Notes under the pieces: model-generated
The model's database searches: none
Told to the model about the DNA's origin: nothing
The model's input: the letters and a program-made list of their open reading frames with translations, nothing else
Made by a program: the position numbers and the translations under genes
Origin: Lachnospiraceae bacterium
GTDB lineage: Bacteria; Bacillota; Clostridia; Lachnospirales; Lachnospiraceae
Direction: 5' to 3'
Length of the DNA: 10,466 nt
Assembly (NCBI GenBank): GCA_021199405.1
Contig: JAJQID010000130.1
Location: 1-10,466, forward strand
In this document: positions 6,782-10,466 of the stretch, one piece after another
Position numbering within the stretch: the first letter of the stretch is position 1
How the letters are laid out: every line of letters starts with the position of its first letter

Positions 6782-8460
6782 TGCTGCTGCCCTCCTTCTC
6801 CGATTTCATCCGTGCCGTCTGCAGCTTCTATATCATCCGCTGCATCCTCTGCTTCCATTCCATCGGTCTCAGGCACTCCATCGACCTCTCCCATTCCATC
6901 CGTTGCTTCCGTTCCATCTGCCGCGGACACTCCATCGGTTCCATCCACGCCATTCGTAATATCTCCCGTTTCTGTCAGATCCAGTCCGAAAATCACGCTC
7001 ACCGTCTCATTGGCAGACAAATTCTGTGCATCTCCCGTCAGTGTGACAGTCACCTCGTAGGTAACACTGGCCCGGCTGCTGGAGCTGGAAACAGGATTGA
7101 TGCTGGTCACGGTGCCGCTGTATATCCCGCTCTCAGAGGACTGCACATAGACAGACTCTCCCACACTGACAGAAGCGATATCTGCCTGATCCACGGACAC
7201 GGTCACCGTCATTTCATCCATATTACTGTAAATAAAGACGGTGCTGTCGCTGCTCAGATACTGATTCGCCCTGAGCGCCACCGACAGTACGGAACCGCTG
7301 CCCTGAGCCCAGTAATAGCCGTCTCCCACTGTACTCTCAAAAAGCTCCAGATTTTCCTGCGCGTCCTCATAATCGTCCAGCAGACTTTCGTACTCCGACT
7401 CTGCCGCCTCCACCGCAGTCTCGTAATCACTTTCCGCCCGCTCGGCACTGGTCTGCATGCTCTCCAGGGTCAGCTGCGCCTGCAGCACCTGAGTGTCATA
7501 ATTTTCCTGAGCCTGAGCCAGTTCCTCCTTCAAAGAGCTCAGAGACAGCTGCAGGCTCTGTAAATTCAGCTCCGCGTTTGCCACCGCATCCTCGTAATTC
7601 GCCAGAGCCTCCTCATAGTCCTTCTCATTCTGCTCCAGCACCGCATACAGCTCCTGGCAGACCATCACTTTGTCGGAAGAGGTACCGCCCGAACTGCCCA
7701 TGCTTCCTCCACTGCTTCCGCTCCCGGTCACCTGGGACCATTCCACGCCCAGCTCCTCCACCAGCTGGGTCAGCAGGGCACGGTTATCATCATAAAGCGC
7801 TTTCAGCTCCCCCACCTGATAATAGCTGTAATAATCCCCGCTGGCGATCAGCTCCTCATACTCCGCGATCTGCTCCTCCACCTCGTCCAGCGCCTCCTGT
7901 GCCCTCTCCACACTGGAGGTCAGATTGGCTACCGTATTGTCATAGGTGGTCTGTGCATATTCTGCGTTTGCCAGCGCCAAATCTCTGTCATATTCCGCTG
8001 TAATCAGACTCTGCTCATACTCAATGACGCCGGTGCGGTAGGCCAGCTCCGCTTCCCTGAGCACTGTCTCCAGTGCTTCTCTGGCCTCCTCCACAGAATC
8101 CTCCGACAGCTTCAGAACCAGATCTCCCTCCGCCACCTCGTCCCCGGAGGAAAGATAGACCTCTTCCACATAAAGGATGTTGCTCAGGTTCTCCACCTCC
8201 CAGATTTCCTGGGTCATACCCACGCTGGTAACCCCAGAGGCTGTGACAGCATTGGACAAATCCAGGCTGGTCACACTGTTTCCTCCCGCGCTCATGGAAA
8301 TTCCTGCTCCCATAGAAGCAAAGGACGCGTCTGCACCCCCCGTATCCCGAAGCAGGAAATAATAAACTGTACCGCCGGCAATTCCCAGAACCACCACAGC
8401 TGATATAACCGTTATGATTATTCTTTTTTTATGCCTGCCGCAGAACTCTTTTAACTTCAC
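6778..8460 (-). CDS. HlyD/YknX-type membrane fusion (adaptor) protein, first of three
   Basis: This 560-aa adaptor is the first gene of the operon. It has a basic start, one span (about 13-36), a Gly/Ser/Met-containing linker, the first barrel-sandwich half (about 96-120, VEEVYLSSGDEVAEGDLVLK), a long helical hairpin (about 122-377), the second half (about 381-410) and a beta-barrel (about 414-493). The hairpin is interrupted near its tip by a Gly/Ser/Met loop (246-263). Unlike its two partners it has no visible membrane-proximal domain. After VSVIFGLDL it runs into an acidic tail of DG-containing repeats (about 503-552) ending GEGGQQQ. The start is GTG at 8460, chosen because AGGAGG (8470-8475) lies nine bases upstream. 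It probably works with the downstream permease and ATPase, perhaps within a mixed adaptor ring. Confidence 0.92.
   Translation of the reverse strand: MKLKEFCGRHKKRIIITVISAVVVLGIAGGTVYYFLLRDTGGADASFASMGAGISMSAGGNSVTSLDLSNAVTASGVTSVGMTQEIWEVENLSNILYVEEVYLSSGDEVAEGDLVLKLSEDSVEEAREALETVLREAELAYRTGVIEYEQSLITAEYDRDLALANAEYAQTTYDNTVANLTSSVERAQEALDEVEEQIAEYEELIASGDYYSYYQVGELKALYDDNRALLTQLVEELGVEWSQVTGSGSSGGSMGSSGGTSSDKVMVCQELYAVLEQNEKDYEEALANYEDAVANAELNLQSLQLSLSSLKEELAQAQENYDTQVLQAQLTLESMQTSAERAESDYETAVEAAESEYESLLDDYEDAQENLELFESTVGDGYYWAQGSGSVLSVALRANQYLSSDSTVFIYSNMDEMTVTVSVDQADIASVSVGESVYVQSSESGIYSGTVTSINPVSSSSSRASVTYEVTVTLTGDAQNLSANETVSVIFGLDLTETGDITNGVDGTDGVSAADGTEATDGMGEVDGVPETDGMEAEDAADDIEAADGTDEIGEGGQQQ
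6805..6954 (-). repeat. Degenerate repeats encoding an acidic DG-rich C-terminal tail
   Basis: The plus strand shows recurring TCCATC cores (ATTCCATCGGT, ACTCCATCGAC, ATTCCATCCGT and similar) at irregular spacing of about 15 to 27 bases. On the coding strand they give DG-centred units (VDGTDG, AADGTEATDGMGEVDGV, ETDGMEA). The tail replaces the membrane-proximal domain found in the other two adaptors and is probably disordered. Confidence 0.75.
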
Positions 8461-8519
8461 GTCCTGATTCCTCCTGTATTATTTTCACAATTCCTCATTG
8501 ACAGATTATGCAAAAAGGC

Positions 8520-8592
8520 ATGATTTGGCGGGTCGTAAAGTCAGTAATCGGAACGCTGGTGTTCCGTTACTGACCTTTCGACCCTGTATCAT
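8520..8592. repeat. Long imperfect palindrome (hairpin), candidate dispersed repeat or leader structure
   Basis: Five paired blocks stack into a hairpin of about 28 pairs around a 6-base loop (8555-8560): ATGAT 8520-8524 with 8588-8592, GGGTCG 8530-8535 with 8579-8584, AAAG 8537-8540 with 8575-8578, TCAGTAA 8541-8547 with 8567-8573, and CGGAAC 8549-8554 with 8561-8566. Only single-base bulges interrupt the inner four blocks. No T-run follows in either direction, so it is not an intrinsic terminator. The octamer CAGATTAT occurs on both sides (8502-8509 and 8593-8600). It could be a small palindromic mobile repeat, or a structure in the operon leader. Confidence 0.75.
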
Positions 8593-8595
8593 CAG

Positions 8596-8601
8596 ATTAT
8601 A
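8596..8601 (-). promoter_or_regulatory. Candidate -10 box for the adaptor-permease-ATPase operon
   Basis: The minus strand reads TATAAT here, a perfect sigma-A-type -10 hexamer about 135 bases upstream of the GTG start. No good -35 is seen at 16 to 19 bases, so the call rests on the -10 alone. If used, transcription would start near 8588 and the hairpin at 8520-8592 would sit at the very start of the mRNA leader. Confidence 0.35.
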
Positions 8602-8759
8602 GAATAAATGGGATGAAAATTTGTTGGGCCTGTGAAAATTCTGTGTTTTAGCAGGTGCAAAAACAGTCGCCGCGGTTCAACGTTATGGGATAAATAACCG
8701 ATGCAGGATAGCACTGTTATCCCCAGCGCCGATTGTGGAAAACCACTTTAATATGGTTC

Positions 8760-8788
8760 TTCCCAAAATGAGCGGGATGAATTATAAT
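8760..8788 (+). promoter_or_regulatory. Candidate promoter for lnt
   Basis: A perfect TATAAT lies at 8783-8788, with TTCCCA at 8760-8765 (four of six bases of the -35 consensus) at the ideal 17-base spacing. Transcription would start near 8795, leaving a leader of about 105 bases before the lnt start codon. Confidence 0.5.
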
Positions 8789-8872
8789 ACACATGATTGA
8801 GACAGGGTGCAGGAAGATAACATTTTTGAAAATCTCTTCTCCGGCGTCTTTTGCGGCAGGACAGGAGAATTC

Positions 8873-8881
8873 ATGGAATAA
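8873..8881 (+). other. Start-stop mini-ORF (Met-Glu-stop) in the lnt leader
   Basis: ATG GAA TAA is preceded by AGGAG (8863-8867) at five-base spacing, a stronger ribosome binding site than many real genes have. It ends 20 bases before the lnt start codon. It may be chance, or may load ribosomes or tune lnt translation. Confidence 0.3.
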
Positions 8882-8901
8882 AAGGATAGACAGGAACCGA
8901 T

Positions 8902-10466
8902 ATGCCTTTGAAACGAATTCAATTTTCATGGAAAAAGATACTAAAACCGGGCACTTTATGGGCTGTGATTTCCGGGATGGTTACGGCCGCCGCCGCCATG
9001 TACTCCCAGATAGCGTGGCTTGCGTGGATATCCCTGATTCCCTATTTTATAACCCTGTATCAATATACTGACCCGGAAAGTGGGAAGCGGCATCTGTTTC
9101 GGACGGGATTTCTGTTTGGATACGGCTATTGTGTTCCTCTGGCTTCTTTTCTCTACGCACTTTATCCCATGGATGTTGCCGGCATCGGCCTGCCGGGCTC
9201 CGTATTTATCATTTTGCTCGGTCAATTTGGAGCAACCATATTCTACAGCCTGCCTCATGGATTCCTTCCGCGCGTGCTGAGGCTCCTGCGGAAACAGAGG
9301 GCATGGGGACGCCGGTCAATGATGCAGCCGCTTTCCATCGCCGCCCTGTGGGTGCTCGCCGAGTGGTGCCAGTCGCAGACATGGCTGGGGATGCCGTGGG
9401 TCAGGCTCACGGCGACCCAGTATCGGCTGACGCCGCTGATACAGAGCGCGTCCTTGCTGGGTTCGTATTTTGTCAGTTTTATCATGGTGCTGTTCAACGC
9501 TCTTCTGGCGCTCTTTCTCTACTCGTGTTTTTTCTCAGAGGATATGGCATCCGGAAAACGCGGGAAGCTGTCCTGTATTGCGCGAAGTGCACCCCATGCG
9601 TCAGTGCATGAACGCAGGGATGTCCGGAAGGTATGCCCTCTTCTGTGTGCCGCCGTTCTTTTCGCGGGGAATCTGATATACGGACTGGCTGCTTTGAACA
9701 CGGAACACGAGTCATCTGAGACGATTTCTGTTGCAATCGTCCAGGGGAATGTTTCCTCTTCCGAAAAATGGGAGGGGAACAGCAACTTTCTTTTGCTGGA
9801 GCATTATTTGAATATGACAGAAGATGTTTCAAAGGATGGAGAAACGGATCTGGTTGTCTGGACCGAGGGCTGCCTTCCATTTTATTTGAACAAATATGCG
9901 GAGCCGAACCTGATGATTCAAAGCGCTTCCATGGAGAGCGGTGCGGTCATCCTTGTCGGCGCCCTCTATCAGGATGAGTCAGATAATATATATAACGCGA
10001 TTTACGCCTTCTATCCGGACGGCACTGTAAGCAGCCAACCCTATTTCAAGCGCAAACTGGTTCCTTTCGGCGAATATCTGCCGATGGAGAATTTCCTGAA
10101 ATCTGTGTTCCCTGTTCTGGATGAAATCAACCTGCTGGGGTCGTCGCTCACACCAGGGACTGACAGCAATTTGTTTTCCACTGATTTCGGAATGACGGGG
10201 GGACTCGTCTGCTTTGATTCGCTCTATGAAGAACCGGCTCTTTCGTCTGTCAGGGACGGCGCCGAGCTCCTGGCCCTGCTCTCCAACGATACCTGGTTCG
10301 ATAACTCCTACGGCATATACAAACTGCTGGCGCACTCCGTACTCCGCTCGGTAGAGAACGGCCGTTATATCGTGCGGGGCGCCAATACCGGGATCTCCGC
10401 CATTATTGACGCAAACGGCCGGATTACAACAGAATCGCAGCCTCAGGAGGAAGAAGTGGTTCGGGG
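8902..10466 (+). CDS. lnt: Apolipoprotein N-acyltransferase, 3' end cut by the window
   Basis: Lnt moves an acyl chain from a phospholipid to the N-terminal Cys amine of lipoproteins at the outer face of the cytoplasmic membrane. The 521 codons present show several N-terminal membrane spans (within about 18-250), including the family motif WLGMPWVRLTATQ after WVLAEWCQ. A nitrilase-type domain follows from about residue 272 (VAIVQGN). The catalytic set is Glu322 (VWTEG), Lys383 (YFKRKLVPFGEYLP) and Cys437 (GLVCFDSLYEEP), with spacing close to E. coli E267-K335-C387. LLSNDTWF and RGANTGISAIIDANGRI are also typical. The start is the ATG at 8902, after AGGAA at five-base spacing; an in-frame TAG at 8887 excludes an upstream start. 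The frame is open to the window edge, and the rest of the domain and a last span should follow. WTEG for the usual WPE and CFD for CYE are variant. Confidence 0.93.
   Translation, partial: MPLKRIQFSWKKILKPGTLWAVISGMVTAAAAMYSQIAWLAWISLIPYFITLYQYTDPESGKRHLFRTGFLFGYGYCVPLASFLYALYPMDVAGIGLPGSVFIILLGQFGATIFYSLPHGFLPRVLRLLRKQRAWGRRSMMQPLSIAALWVLAEWCQSQTWLGMPWVRLTATQYRLTPLIQSASLLGSYFVSFIMVLFNALLALFLYSCFFSEDMASGKRGKLSCIARSAPHASVHERRDVRKVCPLLCAAVLFAGNLIYGLAALNTEHESSETISVAIVQGNVSSSEKWEGNSNFLLLEHYLNMTEDVSKDGETDLVVWTEGCLPFYLNKYAEPNLMIQSASMESGAVILVGALYQDESDNIYNAIYAFYPDGTVSSQPYFKRKLVPFGEYLPMENFLKSVFPVLDEINLLGSSLTPGTDSNLFSTDFGMTGGLVCFDSLYEEPALSSVRDGAELLALLSNDTWFDNSYGIYKLLAHSVLRSVENGRYIVRGANTGISAIIDANGRITTESQPQEEEVVR

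Larger units (their letters stand above)
8461..8901. other. Divergent intergenic region between the adaptor operon and lnt
   Basis: About 440 bases separate two divergent genes, so both should have promoters here. The parts I can support are the hairpin at 8520-8592, a TATAAT box for each direction, the operon ribosome binding site at 8470-8475, and a mini-ORF ahead of lnt. Between 8602 and 8759 there are only small inverted repeats: GGATA/TATCC at 8706-8722 and GTGG-AAAA-CCAC at 8735-8746. Either could be an operator, but nothing shows it. I see no RNA gene and no convincing protein gene. Confidence 0.6.

Noticed and set aside
6763..7563. Plus-strand open frame of 266 codons opposite the first adaptor
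   Set aside because: It arises from the reverse complement of a Glu/Ala/Ser-rich coiled-coil gene and shows no domain.
8498..8526. Perfect TTGACA (8498-8503) as a plus-strand -35
   Set aside because: The sequence 17 bases on (TGATTT) is a poor -10, and a transcript would start inside the palindrome with about 370 bases to the next gene.
8717..8929. Minus-strand 70-codon frame in the intergenic region
   Set aside because: It overlaps the start of lnt, covers the lnt promoter and leader, and shows no family features or good ribosome binding site.
8793..9071. Plus-strand 92-codon frame overlapping the lnt start
   Set aside because: It is out of frame with lnt, whose product has strong family motifs; most of this frame is a shadow.
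102..10466. A lipoprotein-sorting (LolCDE-like) link between the ABC operon and the divergent lnt gene
   Set aside because: LolCDE and MacB share a superfamily, but the three HlyD-type adaptors point to a MacAB/YknXYZ-like exporter and divergent adjacency alone is not evidence of a shared pathway.

Overview
The window reads as chromosome from a Gram-positive Firmicute of the Clostridia, most likely a Lachnospiraceae-type gut anaerobe. This is inferred from strong AGGAGG-type ribosome binding sites, moderate G+C, tightly overlapping genes and a MacB/YknZ-type transporter whose adaptor proteins carry N-terminal membrane anchors. No marker gene in the window fixes the species.

Minus strand, 8460 down to 102: one six-gene operon. 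In transcription order it encodes three different HlyD/YknX-type membrane fusion (adaptor) proteins of 560, 604 and 573 aa, a MacB-type ABC permease (435 aa), an unrecognised single-pass membrane protein (382 aa) and a MacB/LolD-type ATPase (220 aa). The first four genes overlap by 1 to 4 bases; the last two follow gaps of 12 to 13 bases. The best-supported reading is one transporter: the ATPase dimer drives two copies of the permease, and the adaptors stand on the outer face as a possibly mixed ring. The substrate cannot be read from the sequence. Related Gram-positive systems (YknWXYZ) protect against a secreted toxin, and MacAB exports peptides and macrolides. Three adaptors for one permease, plus an extra anchored protein, is not the usual layout. 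All five membrane or extracellular proteins also carry Gly/Ser/Met/Asp/Phe-rich low-complexity segments.

8461 to 8901: a divergent intergenic region of about 440 bases with no convincing gene. It holds a long imperfect hairpin (8520-8592), a TATAAT box for each direction, and a start-stop mini-ORF just ahead of the plus-strand gene.

Plus strand, 8902 to the window end: the first 521 codons of an apolipoprotein N-acyltransferase (lnt) with the Glu-Lys-Cys catalytic set. It is cut by the window edge.

1 to 101: a short region downstream of the ATPase gene with small inverted repeats and no gene.
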